Origin: Sinomicrobium pectinilyticum
GTDB lineage: Bacteria > Bacteroidota > Bacteroidia > Flavobacteriales > Flavobacteriaceae
Reading direction: 5' to 3'
Length of the DNA: 64,000 nt
Assembly (NCBI RefSeq): GCF_003725735.1
Contig: NZ_RJTM01000109.1
Coordinates: forward strand, 1 to 64,000
Shown: piece by piece, positions 56,681-64,000 of the stretch
How the letters are laid out: the number at the start of each line of letters is the position of its first letter
Position numbering within the stretch: the first letter of the stretch is position 1
Made by a program: the position numbers and the translations under genes
The notes under the pieces: generated by a model
Databases searched by the model: none
Told to the model about the DNA's origin: nothing
Seen by the model: only the letters and a program-made list of their open reading frames with translations

Positions 56681-57543
56681 TACGGGGTGGGAACGTTGAT
56701 CCCTTTCAGGATCTCCTTTATCCTGTTGGTATTTTCCATTTCGCTGTAAATAGCCTCGAATTCCCCTTTTTTCACCAGGTCCAGGAACTGTTGTAAATTG
56801 GCAATATATTCTTCGAGGGTTTCGACAACATTCGCTTTGTTCTGCTCGAAAATGGGTGCCCACATGGCCGGTGAACTCTTGGCGAGACGCACGGTACTCT
56901 CAAATCCGCTTCCGGCCATGTCAAAAATATCGCGTTCATTCTTTTCTTTTTCAATAACCGTCTTTCCCAACATAAAAGAACTGATATGTGACAAATGAGA
57001 CACGTAGGCTATATGCCTGTCATGCGACGCCGGGTCCATATAGCGGATCCGCATCCCTATATCGGTAAACAGTTTCAATGCTTTTTCCTGTAGTTTGAAT
57101 GCTGTTTTTTCCACTTCGCATATAATATTCACCTTGTTCGTGTACAATCCTGTCAGGGCTGCGGAAGGCCCTGAAAATTCGGTCCCGGCGATGGGGTGGG
57201 CCGCAAGAAAATTCCGGCGTTTGGGATGCCCGGCTACAGCTTCACATATCAGCGATTTGGTAGATCCGGCATCGAACACCACGGCATCATCCCGGACGAG
57301 GTCGAGTACTTCGGGCAGCAGTTTGAGACTGGTATTTACGGGAACGGCCACAATAACGATATCTGCCTTTTCCACATCTTCCAGCCGGGCTTTCTTATCG
57401 ATCAGTCCCAGTTCCAGGGCCTGCGCCAGGTGGTTATCGTTGGTATCGACACCGTAAATCTCCGTCTCTTCGTATACCGATCTGATATCGAGTGCGAAAG
57501 ACCCTCCTATCAGGCCGAGCCCTATTACAAATACATTTGTCAT
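56680..57543 (-). CDS. tyrA: Prephenate dehydrogenase
   Basis: TyrA oxidises prephenate to 4-hydroxyphenylpyruvate for tyrosine. The 287-residue protein starts with a Rossmann motif, VFVIGLGLIGGSFALDI. It also has FLAAHPIAGTEFSGP near residue 120 and the helical C-terminal domain with HIAYVSHLSHISSF. There is no fused mutase or ACT domain. The start is ATG 57543. It is third in the Phe/Tyr operon. Confidence 0.95.
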   Translation of the reverse strand: MTNVFVIGLGLIGGSFALDIRSVYEETEIYGVDTNDNHLAQALELGLIDKKARLEDVEKADIVIVAVPVNTSLKLLPEVLDLVRDDAVVFDAGSTKSLICEAVAGHPKRRNFLAAHPIAGTEFSGPSAALTGLYTNKVNIICEVEKTAFKLQEKALKLFTDIGMRIRYMDPASHDRHIAYVSHLSHISSFMLGKTVIEKEKNERDIFDMAGSGFESTVRLAKSSPAMWAPIFEQNKANVVETLEEYIANLQQFLDLVKKGEFEAIYSEMENTNRIKEILKGINVPTP

Positions 57544-57582
57544 TTTACGTTTTTTTATCTTTGCCGAAGGCACTTACCTTCT

Positions 57583-58728
57583 CTATATCCGGTCTGTTGC
57601 TTCCTGTATTTTCTCTTTTGGGGTACACAGGGAAAAACGAATATAGCCTTCGCCATTTTTCCCGAAAATGGTTCCCGGGGTTATGAATATGCTTTTGTCG
57701 TACAATATGCGGTCTATAAAAGCTTCTGCCGAAGTCACTTCCGCCGGCAATTTGGCCCAGACAAACATCCCTACTGCGTTGCTGTCATATGTACATCCCA
57801 GTTTTTCTATAAGCCGGTACATGAGCTCCCTTCTCTCTCCGTATACCTGATTGATACCGGAATACCATTCATCCGAACAGCAGAGTGCGGCTATGGCTCC
57901 TTTCTGAATCCCGTAAAACATACCGCTGTCCATATTGCTTTTTACCTTGAGTACGGCATTGATGTTCTTGTCATTTCCCATCACCATTCCCACACGCCAA
58001 CCGGCCATATTAAAGGTCTTACTCAGGGAATTGAGTTCCAGGGCCACTTCTTTTGCACCTTCTACCCTCAGGATACTTGCCGGGCTGTCATTGAGGACAA
58101 AGCTGTACGGATTATCATTCACCAAAAGGATGTTGTTCCTCCGGGCAAAAGCCACCAATTCTTCGTATAACTCCCGGGTACCATTGGTGCCGGTAGGCAT
58201 ATGCGGATAGTTGAGCCACATCATTTTCACCTTGGAAAGTCCTTGTTTTTCCAAGACATCCAGGTCGGGTAACCAACCGTTACTTTCGGTCAGGTCGTAA
58301 TATCTCGGCACAGCGCCTATCAGTTTGGTCACCGAAGTATAGGTAGGATAACCGGGATCGGGGATTAGCGCCTCATCACCTTCGTTTAAAAAGGCCATAG
58401 AGATGTGCATAATACCTTCCTTGGACCCCATAAGCGGCAGTATCTCCGTATCCCTGTCCAGCGTAACCCCGAATTTTTCCTTGTAAAAATCCTTTACACC
58501 TTGGCGCAGTTCGGGCAATCCCTGGTAGCTTTGGTACTGGTGTGCCAGGGCATCGTCTACGGAATCACGGAGCGCCTTTATCACTTCGGGGGCAGGATGC
58601 AGATCGGGGCTTCCAATACCCATATTGATAACCGGCTTGCCTTCGGACATAAGCTGTCTCACTTCCCGTAGTTTCCTGGAAAAGTAATACTCCTCTACCG
58701 TATTTAACCTTTTGGCTACCTCAATCAT
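57583..58728 (-). CDS. Class I/II aminotransferase, probably aromatic
   Basis: This 381-residue PLP enzyme has the fold-type I signature NSLSKTFNMAGWRVGMVMGN, with the PLP Lys, near residue 235. It also has IPDPGYPTYTSVTKL near residue 120 and the C-terminal Arg region (GYIRFSLC). It belongs to the aspartate/LL-DAP aminotransferase-like group. Its position between pheA and tyrA suggests that it converts phenylpyruvate and hydroxyphenylpyruvate to Phe and Tyr. Its start overlaps the pheA stop (ATGA). Confidence 0.9.
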   Translation of the reverse strand: MIEVAKRLNTVEEYYFSRKLREVRQLMSEGKPVINMGIGSPDLHPAPEVIKALRDSVDDALAHQYQSYQGLPELRQGVKDFYKEKFGVTLDRDTEILPLMGSKEGIMHISMAFLNEGDEALIPDPGYPTYTSVTKLIGAVPRYYDLTESNGWLPDLDVLEKQGLSKVKMMWLNYPHMPTGTNGTRELYEELVAFARRNNILLVNDNPYSFVLNDSPASILRVEGAKEVALELNSLSKTFNMAGWRVGMVMGNDKNINAVLKVKSNMDSGMFYGIQKGAIAALCCSDEWYSGINQVYGERRELMYRLIEKLGCTYDSNAVGMFVWAKLPAEVTSAEAFIDRILYDKSIFITPGTIFGKNGEGYIRFSLCTPKEKIQEATDRI

Positions 58729-59552
58729 AGTTTTACATTTTTGTACTCACCGAGTATTTTAAAATCTTCTGTCATGATCTGTAAAAGGGATTTTGCCTTT
58801 TTGAAATCGTCGTACTTCTCAAAAGTAACATCGACGAAAAAGGAATATTTCCAGGGGGTTTCAATAACCGGAAGCGATTGTATTTTTGTCAGGTTCAACC
58901 GGCAATCGCTCATTACGTTAAGCACGGTAGCGAGGCTTCCGCGTTTGTGGTCGGTCTTGAATTTTATCGATGCCTTGTTTATTTCTTCTTCGGGCAATAC
59001 GGAATTTTTTGTCTGTACGATGACAAAACGGGTGGAATTGTCCTGAATGGTCTGGATATTCTCTGCCAGGATCTGCATATCGAAAAGTTCGGCGGCAGTC
59101 CTGCTGGCTATCGCACCTATTCCCTTCAATCCGTTTTGCCGGATCCTCCTTGCCGTTTCGGCCGTGTCGGCATCTTCTACCAGTTTGATATGCGGATGTT
59201 GCTTAAAAAACTTTTTACACTGCAACAAAGCCATGGGATGGGAATATACCTCTCGGATGTCTTCCAGTCCCTGGCCTGGCAAAGCCATCAGGTTATGGTG
59301 GATGTTTACATAATGCTCCCCTATAATGTGCAGTTCGTTATTATCTATCAAGGCGTAATTGGGGATGATAGAACCTGCAATGGAATTTTCGATGGCCATG
59401 ACAGCACTGTTTGCGGTCTTGTCCAGAAGGCTGTCTACTAAACTGTCGAAAGAAAGGCATTCCAGAATCTCCGTATCATTGCTGAAATATTCTCTTGCCA
59501 CCTGATGGTGAAAAGATCCTTTAATTCCCTGTATGGCTACTATCTTACTCAT
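58725..59552 (-). CDS. pheA: Prephenate dehydratase
   Basis: PheA converts prephenate to phenylpyruvate, the committed step to phenylalanine. The 275-residue protein has the dehydratase domain (about residues 1-180; MAIENSIAGSIIPNYALI and the TRF motif in NSTRFVIV). An ACT domain follows (about 195-272; GSLATVLNVMSDCRLNLTKIQSLP). In the ACT domain the Phe-binding ESRP motif of many PheA proteins is QSLP. It is the first structural gene downstream of the Phe leader and attenuator. Confidence 0.95.
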   Translation of the reverse strand: MSKIVAIQGIKGSFHHQVAREYFSNDTEILECLSFDSLVDSLLDKTANSAVMAIENSIAGSIIPNYALIDNNELHIIGEHYVNIHHNLMALPGQGLEDIREVYSHPMALLQCKKFFKQHPHIKLVEDADTAETARRIRQNGLKGIGAIASRTAAELFDMQILAENIQTIQDNSTRFVIVQTKNSVLPEEEINKASIKFKTDHKRGSLATVLNVMSDCRLNLTKIQSLPVIETPWKYSFFVDVTFEKYDDFKKAKSLLQIMTEDFKILGEYKNVKL

Positions 59553-59600
59553 GTTGCTGCAATTACCTGCATATTTTTTGTTATTACGATTTTTAAGACC

Positions 59601-59628
59601 AAAAAAAAGTCCCGGAAAATCCGGGACT
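59601..59628 (-). terminator. Attenuator terminator upstream of pheA
   Basis: On the minus strand AGTCCCGGA pairs perfectly with TCCGGGACT around a TTT loop, followed by seven T residues. It lies after the leader ORF and 49 bp before the pheA ATG. It therefore stops transcription before the operon unless it is prevented from forming. Confidence 0.92.
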
Positions 59629-59655
59629 CGTCATATATTTTTTGCTCAAAATAAC

Positions 59656-59733
59656 CTATAACTGTCCCGTCCTCCCTTTAAAAAAGTAAAAGAAGAAGAA
59701 ATAAAAGTTCCAGTTATAAATAGTGTGAGCCAT
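59656..59733 (-). CDS. Phenylalanine leader peptide (attenuator)
   Basis: A 25-codon ORF (ATG at 59733, TAG at 59656) begins MAHTIYNWN and continues FYFFFFYFF at residues 10-18: seven Phe and two Tyr codons in nine positions. It ends KGRTGQL. When charged tRNA-Phe is scarce a ribosome would stall in this run. CGGGAC (59669-59664), in the last codons, is complementary to GTCCCG in the left arm of the terminator. A stalled ribosome leaves it free to pair (antitermination); a ribosome reaching the stop codon covers it and the terminator forms. No database evidence was used; the assignment rests on codon content and folding. Confidence 0.9.
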   Translation of the reverse strand: MAHTIYNWNFYFFFFYFFKGRTGQL

Positions 59734-59755
59734 TTGTTTATTCTATTTGACGCTG

Positions 59756-59785
59756 CTAAAGTAATTATAAATTTGAAACGGACAA
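59756..59785 (-). promoter_or_regulatory. Promoter of the Phe/Tyr operon leader
   Basis: On the minus strand TTG (59785-59783), then exactly 19 nt, then TACTTTAG (59763-59756) match the TTG-N19-TAnnTTTG consensus except for one base. The predicted transcript starts about 16 nt before the leader ATG. Confidence 0.75.
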
Positions 59786-59986
59786 GACAGGAGATGTATT
59801 TTTTTCATTTTTCCCGAAAAAAGGATAAAAAATAACAAATCGGAAATCTGACGGCGCCTTTATTATCAAAGTCATTCCCATTAACATCTTCACAAGTACA
59901 ATATTTTCTTTTTTCCGCACGGATGAGATGCGAAATATCCGGATAAAGAAATACCGCAAAACATTTATCCTTAATAAGCGTTTATG
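59786..59986. other. Divergent intergenic stretch between the Phe operon and gldA
   Basis: This AT-rich stretch lies upstream of both the leader promoter and the gldA promoter. I see no gene or further regulatory element that I can support. Confidence 0.4.
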
Positions 59987-59994
59987 TATTTTTG
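59987..59994 (+). promoter_or_regulatory. TAnnTTTG -7 box upstream of gldA
   Basis: TATTTTTG is an exact -7 match, 33 bp before the gldA ATG; TTT replaces TTG at -33. Confidence 0.5.
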
Positions 59995-60026
59995 AAGACC
60001 AATACCAGCTACAAAATATCTGTTCC

Positions 60027-60938
60027 ATGTCCATAGAAGTTGCCGACATATCCAAAAATTACGGAAACCAAAAGGCCCTTAACGAAGTGTCTTTCTCCAT
60101 AAGAAAAGGGGAAGTTGTGGGTTTTCTCGGCCCCAACGGCGCCGGAAAATCTACACTGATGAAGATACTCACCACTTACATATCTGCCGATGCCGGCGAG
60201 GCCAGGGTAAACGGGTTTGATGTGGTTTCCGGAAAAAAAGAGGTACAGAAAAGTATCGGTTATCTTCCGGAACACAACCCGTTATACCTGGACATGTATG
60301 TAAGGGAATACCTGGATTTCAGTGCATCGGTATACCGGTCTGCCGGAAAAAAGACAGATAAGGAACGTATTGCGGAAGTTATACAACTTACCGGACTGGC
60401 CCCGGAAGCACATAAAAAAATAGGACAGCTATCCAAAGGATACCGCCAGCGTACGGGGCTGGCCGCTGCCATGCTCCACGATCCGGAAGTACTTATACTG
60501 GACGAACCTACAACAGGACTGGACCCTAACCAGCTGGTGGAAGTAAGGGCGCTTATCCGCAATATGGGGAAGGAAAAGACCGTACTGCTCTCCACGCATA
60601 TTATGCAGGAGGTGGAGGCTATTTGTGACAGGGTTATTATTATTAATCACGGAGAGATCGTAGCCGATAAAAAACTGGAAAGCCTGCGGGAAGCTTCGGA
60701 ACAGGTGATCGAGGTGGAATTCGATTACCGCGTGGAACCCATTTTACTGGAAAACCTTCCCCATATCCGGTCGGTGACCAATATTTATGACTTTGTTTAC
60801 GAACTGCGTTTCCACACTTCGGTAGACATGCGACCGGCGGTATTTGATTTTGCTCACGACAACGGGTTAAAAACCCTGCAACTGCACCGAAAAAACCGGA
60901 ACCTGGAAAGTTTGTTCCGCGAACTGACCCAGGCGTAA
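60027..60938 (+). CDS. gldA: Gliding-motility ABC transporter ATPase GldA
   Basis: GldA is the ATPase of the GldAFG transporter linked to gliding in flavobacteria. The 303-residue protein opens MSIEVADISKNYGNQKALNEV. Walker A is GPNGAGKST, the IGYLPEHNPLYLDMYVREYL segment is characteristic of GldA, the signature is QLSKGYRQR, Walker B is VLILDEPTTGLD, and the switch His is in LLSTHIMQE. The permease genes gldF and gldG are not here, as is usual. Gliding itself is not shown by this gene alone. Confidence 0.93.
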   Translation: MSIEVADISKNYGNQKALNEVSFSIRKGEVVGFLGPNGAGKSTLMKILTTYISADAGEARVNGFDVVSGKKEVQKSIGYLPEHNPLYLDMYVREYLDFSASVYRSAGKKTDKERIAEVIQLTGLAPEAHKKIGQLSKGYRQRTGLAAAMLHDPEVLILDEPTTGLDPNQLVEVRALIRNMGKEKTVLLSTHIMQEVEAICDRVIIINHGEIVADKKLESLREASEQVIEVEFDYRVEPILLENLPHIRSVTNIYDFVYELRFHTSVDMRPAVFDFAHDNGLKTLQLHRKNRNLESLFRELTQA

Positions 60939-61295
60939 AACGGGGTAAAATCAAAGAAAGAATTTTACGGTAATCCCATAAGATTGCTAAGGAGAATTGC
61001 TCGAAAATAACTGAAAAGAGCAGGGTACTGGCCATTACAGCACCGGGCAGCACCCCTTCCCGGAAAATCTTACTACGCCAGGAATTTACTGCTGTCAAAA
61101 CCAGAGAAGCGAACGGTTTTTCCGCGGAAGTTATGCAGAAGACCGGTGCCCTCCTCTTCTTTTCCCGCCCCGGTTTACCGGATCGCCATATACGCTCCTG
61201 AATTTTTAACACTCTCCTTCCCCTAATTCCAGATTTTTAGCCTTACTTTAATACCTTCTATATGACCTATATATGTCAATCAAAAAGACCATATC
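60939..61295. other. Intergenic region after gldA
   Basis: The stretch has a weak hairpin right after gldA (GTAAAAT / ATTTTAC). A long open minus-strand frame (60643-61212) covers it, but most of that overlaps gldA and its translation looks like a shadow. The last 60 bp must hold the promoter of the next gene. Confidence 0.4.
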
Positions 61296-62003
61296 ATGAA
61301 AAAACTGTTATTTCTCTTACTGATGCCAGGTTTCATCGCTCATTCTCAAAATGACCTGAACGACAATAAAAATACCACTTCTGTCAATATACCCCCTCTT
61401 ACGGACAATGAGCGTCCGCAATACCTGAAAGAAGACCCCCAGAATATATATAACAGCCGTGACATAACCACCCTTGACCTGGTAGAAGCACTGGATCTTG
61501 CAGGCATTCAGATATACAAATTCCATACCGGGAAATTTGACAAGGACTATCATCTGTACATCTTAAAGGACAAATACGAAAACGGAAAATTAACGGAGCA
61601 GGACACTATAGCCCTGATGGATACCAAATATCATTATTATTCCGGGGACATCCTCATGTATGACCATCTGGATCAAATGAAAATATTTACCAAAGCCGAT
61701 GGCAACAAAAGTTTTCTGGACATCCGCACCTACAGTATGGGACTGAAAACCAGTGTGGAACTGAAAAAAACTTCAGATAGCCAGTTTTTCATGTGGAAGG
61801 AATATGTAAACCCCTCCTGGGAACTGAACAGGAAAATTCCGCTGATGATCTTCGCTTCTTCCTGGTACGATGAAAAATTTAAAGTGAAACGTTTTTGCGG
61901 CGTTGCAAAATTAAAAGAAGGCGACGAAGGATCGGAAGAACTCCTCCGTTCTTCCCCGGGTTATGTCCTGATAAGCTATCTTGTGGAAAACAAACCGGAA
62001 TAA
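61296..62003 (+). CDS. Secreted protein of unknown function
   Basis: I do not recognise this 235-residue protein. It has a signal peptide (residues 1-17: MKKLLFLLLMPGFIAHS) and no further membrane segment. The mature part has many aromatic and charged residues (HYYSGDILMYDHLDQM, DSQFFMWKEYVNPSWELNRK). Its length and secretion recall the DUF5041-type proteins of Bacteroidota, but this is a weak impression. A terminator follows about 130 bp downstream. Confidence 0.65.
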   Translation: MKKLLFLLLMPGFIAHSQNDLNDNKNTTSVNIPPLTDNERPQYLKEDPQNIYNSRDITTLDLVEALDLAGIQIYKFHTGKFDKDYHLYILKDKYENGKLTEQDTIALMDTKYHYYSGDILMYDHLDQMKIFTKADGNKSFLDIRTYSMGLKTSVELKKTSDSQFFMWKEYVNPSWELNRKIPLMIFASSWYDEKFKVKRFCGVAKLKEGDEGSEELLRSSPGYVLISYLVENKPE

Positions 62004-62112
62004 TTAACATCAATAATGTTTAAGCCTTATGGACTAAAAGTACTCACACTGTGATAGGAAAAACACAAATGTTTGGAAATAAATCCTGGGCCTGGGCCTG
62101 GTCAAACTCCCC

Positions 62113-62165
62113 GTCCCGCAGGCGGGACACCCCTCTTCATCTGAAGAGGGGAGCCTTTTTTCTTA
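62113..62165. terminator. Double hairpin with T run after the secreted protein gene
   Basis: GTCCCGC-AG-GCGGGAC (62113-62128) is followed at once by CCCCTCTTC / GAAGAGGGG (62130-62151) and then AGCCTTTTTTC. The second hairpin is a good terminator on the plus strand. The compact double structure looks like a dispersed repeat of the kind seen in other flavobacterial genomes. Confidence 0.75.
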
Positions 62166-62194
62166 TCCATTATTCACGTTAATTACCTTCCGCC

Positions 62195-62575
62195 ATGACA
62201 AAAGAAACCTGGATTTACATATGCGGTATCTATTCCTTCGGGTTTGCGGTCTTTCATGTATTCTTCTGGAAACTGTTCCGGTGGAAAGAGGATCTCCAAA
62301 AACTAAGTCGCCCGAACCGAGGGATCATGCAAATACTGAACCTGCGCATTATCTACTATTTCGTTTTTGTGAGTGTAATATGCTTTGCATTTCCCCAAGA
62401 GCTCGGTGAAACCGGCCTGGGAAGATCTTTTCTGGCAGGCAATGCCCTTTTCTGGACCGGGAGAACAGTGGAGCAGTTTATTTTTCTGAGAATAAACCAC
62501 CGCATGGTACATATCCTCACTTTATTGTTTATTTCGGGGATATTCCTGTTTGCCATACCTGCCTTCGGGGAATAA
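62195..62575 (+). CDS. Small integral membrane protein
   Basis: This 126-residue protein has four hydrophobic segments: about residues 7-26, 48-65, 77-95 and 105-122. The pattern, with short basic loops (KLFRWKEDLQKLSRPNRG), fits an inner-membrane protein. No catalytic motif is present and I do not recognise a named family. Its 3' end is 8 bp from the convergent GIN-domain gene. Confidence 0.75.
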   Translation: MTKETWIYICGIYSFGFAVFHVFFWKLFRWKEDLQKLSRPNRGIMQILNLRIIYYFVFVSVICFAFPQELGETGLGRSFLAGNALFWTGRTVEQFIFLRINHRMVHILTLLFISGIFLFAIPAFGE

Positions 62576-62583
62576 TCTCCCGG

Positions 62584-63336
62584 TCAGTCCTCTTCAAACC
62601 GTAATTTACCCCGGTAATGCTCCGTTACTTCCACCCGAGGAGGACGGTTGACGGCTATAACATCGCCGGTACTGTATATATCGCCCTGAAGGCACTGTAC
62701 GGGATGTACGGTAATATCATTGGAACTGCGGTGATACAGGGTGACTTCACCGGCCACAAAGCCTGCTGCTTCTACCCGGGAATTTCCCGCTGCCAGAGTG
62801 ATATTCATTTTCCCGGTACTCCCCTCCAGGTAACAATTGGACAGGTTATTGAACACCAGGCTGAAACTCTTGTTTTCCAGGTGCAGGTAAAAATTGCCGG
62901 TGTTCTGGTAATCACTCTGATAATCTTCGGAAACAATCCGAAGGTCCGGATAGGTGAGTACGCCATCCGAACGGATATCCCACTGGGTGGAACTCCTTAT
63001 TTCGGTAATGTCCGGTGCTGTTACATACACAATGGTCTGATCGTAATCCCGGAAAAAATTACAGGTAGCACTGTTGGTAAGTACCAACTGCCCTTCTGTT
63101 ACCCGGGCATGAACATCGTTCACCAGGTTCTTTCCGGTTTCTATGGTCACCCTATACCCGGCAGATTCTTTAAGGACCATCTGCACGCCTTCTTTTACCA
63201 GTATCCTAGAAAAAGCAGGCACATCGATTTCCTTTCTTACCATGTCTCCTGCTGTTTTCAAACAGTCGCCGGCATTCTCACTGTCGCAAGAGGGCAGCAG
63301 AAAGAGAAAGGCTATGATGTACACTATTTTTTTCAT
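62584..63336 (-). CDS. Head GIN domain (DUF2807) lipoprotein
   Basis: This 250-residue protein has a lipoprotein signal peptide (lipobox LLPSC near residue 17). A beta-helical GIN domain follows at about 40-235, made of repeating short strands (YRVTIETGKNLVNDVHARVTEG, DIRSDGVLTYPDLRIVSED, NRPPRVEVTE). The GIN domain is common in Bacteroidota surface or periplasmic proteins; its function is unknown. The upstream region has a strong inverted repeat at 63383-63425. Confidence 0.88.
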   Translation of the reverse strand: MKKIVYIIAFLFLLPSCDSENAGDCLKTAGDMVRKEIDVPAFSRILVKEGVQMVLKESAGYRVTIETGKNLVNDVHARVTEGQLVLTNSATCNFFRDYDQTIVYVTAPDITEIRSSTQWDIRSDGVLTYPDLRIVSEDYQSDYQNTGNFYLHLENKSFSLVFNNLSNCYLEGSTGKMNITLAAGNSRVEAAGFVAGEVTLYHRSSNDITVHPVQCLQGDIYSTGDVIAVNRPPRVEVTEHYRGKLRFEED

Positions 63337-63382
63337 GTGCGTATTTTTGTTGTTTTTTAATGGTCACATGTAACCTTTGATT

Positions 63383-63425
63383 ACTAAAATAATCATTGCC
63401 TTATGTGTCTAAAGATTATTTTAGT
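63383..63425. promoter_or_regulatory. 12-bp perfect inverted repeat upstream of the GIN lipoprotein gene
   Basis: ACTAAAATAATC (63383-63394) and GATTATTTTAGT (63414-63425) are perfect arms, with centres 31 bp apart, close to three helical turns. The left arm is also part of TGATTA-N6-TAATCA. No T run follows. An operator for a dimeric regulator is the likely role; the regulator is unknown. Confidence 0.6.
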
Positions 63426-63461
63426 CATGTCGGTTTCATTACATAAAAGTTAGAAATGGTA

Positions 63462-64000
63462 TCAAAGGCGTATACCTACTCCGAATTCGACAGCTTCCGC
63501 TTTTGCAGCATGTGTTTTAAGTGTTAGTGCCACAAAGAACTTGTCCCCGAAATAGCGCTTCAATCCTATCCTCTGGTAAAAACGCCCTTCGAAATCCACG
63601 GGGTAGTACACATAATACCCCAGTTGTGTTACCAGCGAAAACCGGTTTACAAACAGTTCGTGCCCTAGAAAAACACCTGCTCTTTTAAAATCCTCATTGC
63701 CGGATATATCATCTTCCGGGTATGCTACCCCCCTGTACCGGATATATTCTTTAAGAAAATTGGAATAGAAAATGTCCGTACCCAGTTGTAATGCACTTTT
63801 TCTGCCCAGTCTCTTATCGGCATAAAAGGAAAAAACATAAAAGGCATACTGCCCGCTGTCCACTACATCACTTTCATTTATCCCGGTACGGAACACGGCA
63901 TTGTACCGTACAGGCTCCGTAAACCTTCCGGAGCTAACCGTATGTATAAACCGAGGCTGTTCTTTCTCCAGTTGATAGTTTATGCCAACATTGAATGCTA
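63462..64000 (-). CDS. Acyloxyacyl-hydrolase/PagL-like outer-membrane protein (truncated by window edge)
   Basis: The frame is open from the window edge to the stop at 63462, about 179 residues with no start. It is beta-strand rich, with alternating aromatic residues (GQYAFYVFSFYADKRLG, LVTQLGYYVYYPVDFEGRFYQRIGLKRYF). It ends LKTHAAKAEAVEFGVGIRL, which resembles the C-terminus of acyloxyacyl hydrolase / lipid A deacylase (PagL) proteins, where a His and an acidic residue are catalytic. The Ser expected two residues after that His is Ala here. It would act on lipid A acyl chains in the outer membrane; activity is uncertain. Confidence 0.7.
   Translation of the reverse strand, partial: AFNVGINYQLEKEQPRFIHTVSSGRFTEPVRYNAVFRTGINESDVVDSGQYAFYVFSFYADKRLGRKSALQLGTDIFYSNFLKEYIRYRGVAYPEDDISGNEDFKRAGVFLGHELFVNRFSLVTQLGYYVYYPVDFEGRFYQRIGLKRYFGDKFFVALTLKTHAAKAEAVEFGVGIRL

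Noticed and set aside
60643-61212. 189-codon minus-strand frame after and across gldA
   Set aside because: Half of it is antisense to gldA. The remainder has a hydrophobic stretch but no start, ribosome site or family match, so I do not call it a gene or pseudogene.
62083-62101. CCTGGG tandem repeat
   Set aside because: Three short units only; probably a chance simple repeat next to the double-hairpin element.

Overview
This 64 kb window is from a flavobacterium (Bacteroidota, most likely family Flavobacteriaceae). The evidence is promoter boxes of the Bacteroidota type (TTG-N19-TAnnTTTG), a gliding-motility ABC subunit (GldA), a secreted CHU_C-like surface protein, GIN-domain and DUF3857 proteins, a Rho with a long basic disordered insert, and a fused DAHP synthase/chorismate mutase. 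Several genes use TTG or GTG starts. No complete prophage, insertion sequence, CRISPR array or rRNA operon is visible.

Layout. 1-2.9 kb: an AT-rich, gene-poor stretch with the 5' part of a large surface protein and a CI/S24-like regulator that has lost its protease residues. 2.9-9.6 kb: housekeeping genes cdaA, truA, an ABC exporter, a phosphoesterase, DUF4293 and rho. 9.7-14.3 kb: a GNAT enzyme, then a two-component system with a stress-type operon (UspA-like protein, a small membrane-anchored protein, a YoaK-like protein). 14.4-15.1 kb: rpsT and two tRNA-Glu genes. 15.4-24.4 kb: a metal-stress block with two half-size ChrA proteins, a CzcCBA-type efflux system and its own two-component system. 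24.5-31 kb: a DNA glycosylase-like protein, yaaA, an NtrC-like regulator without a DNA-binding domain, an MscS channel and a NatAB-like exporter. 31-38 kb: typA, a TIGR01777 protein, a Dph6-like protein and a secreted GH2 beta-galactosidase. 38-44 kb: aroQ, the proline operon proC-proB-proA, two paralogous outer-membrane barrels and an arginase-family enzyme. 44-59.8 kb: a long minus-strand run carrying aromatic amino-acid, tRNA/rRNA-modification and quality-control genes (pheA, aminotransferase, tyrA, aroG-CM, rsgA, dtd, two DUF3857 proteins, mazG, aroA, a ketosamine-kinase-like gene, queA, rlmN). 60-64 kb: gldA, a secreted protein, a small membrane protein, a GIN lipoprotein and a partial acyloxyacyl-hydrolase-like protein.

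The most notable finding is a complete phenylalanine attenuator ahead of pheA. A 25-codon leader ORF (59733 to 59656, minus) carries seven Phe and two Tyr codons in nine positions. It is followed by a 9-bp terminator with a T run, has an antiterminator half-site inside the leader, and sits under a near-consensus promoter. The second is a pair of direct-repeat arrays with 10-11 bp spacing. Each starts on the stop codon of a histidine-kinase gene and runs into the promoter of the next gene (12433-12471 and 22306-22345); they look like binding sites of the neighbouring OmpR-type regulators. The third is a dispersed repeat: a nested hairpin beginning GGTGGCTGAGTG, found three times beside short GTTACAGG-type tandem repeats, whose inner stem shows compensatory base changes.
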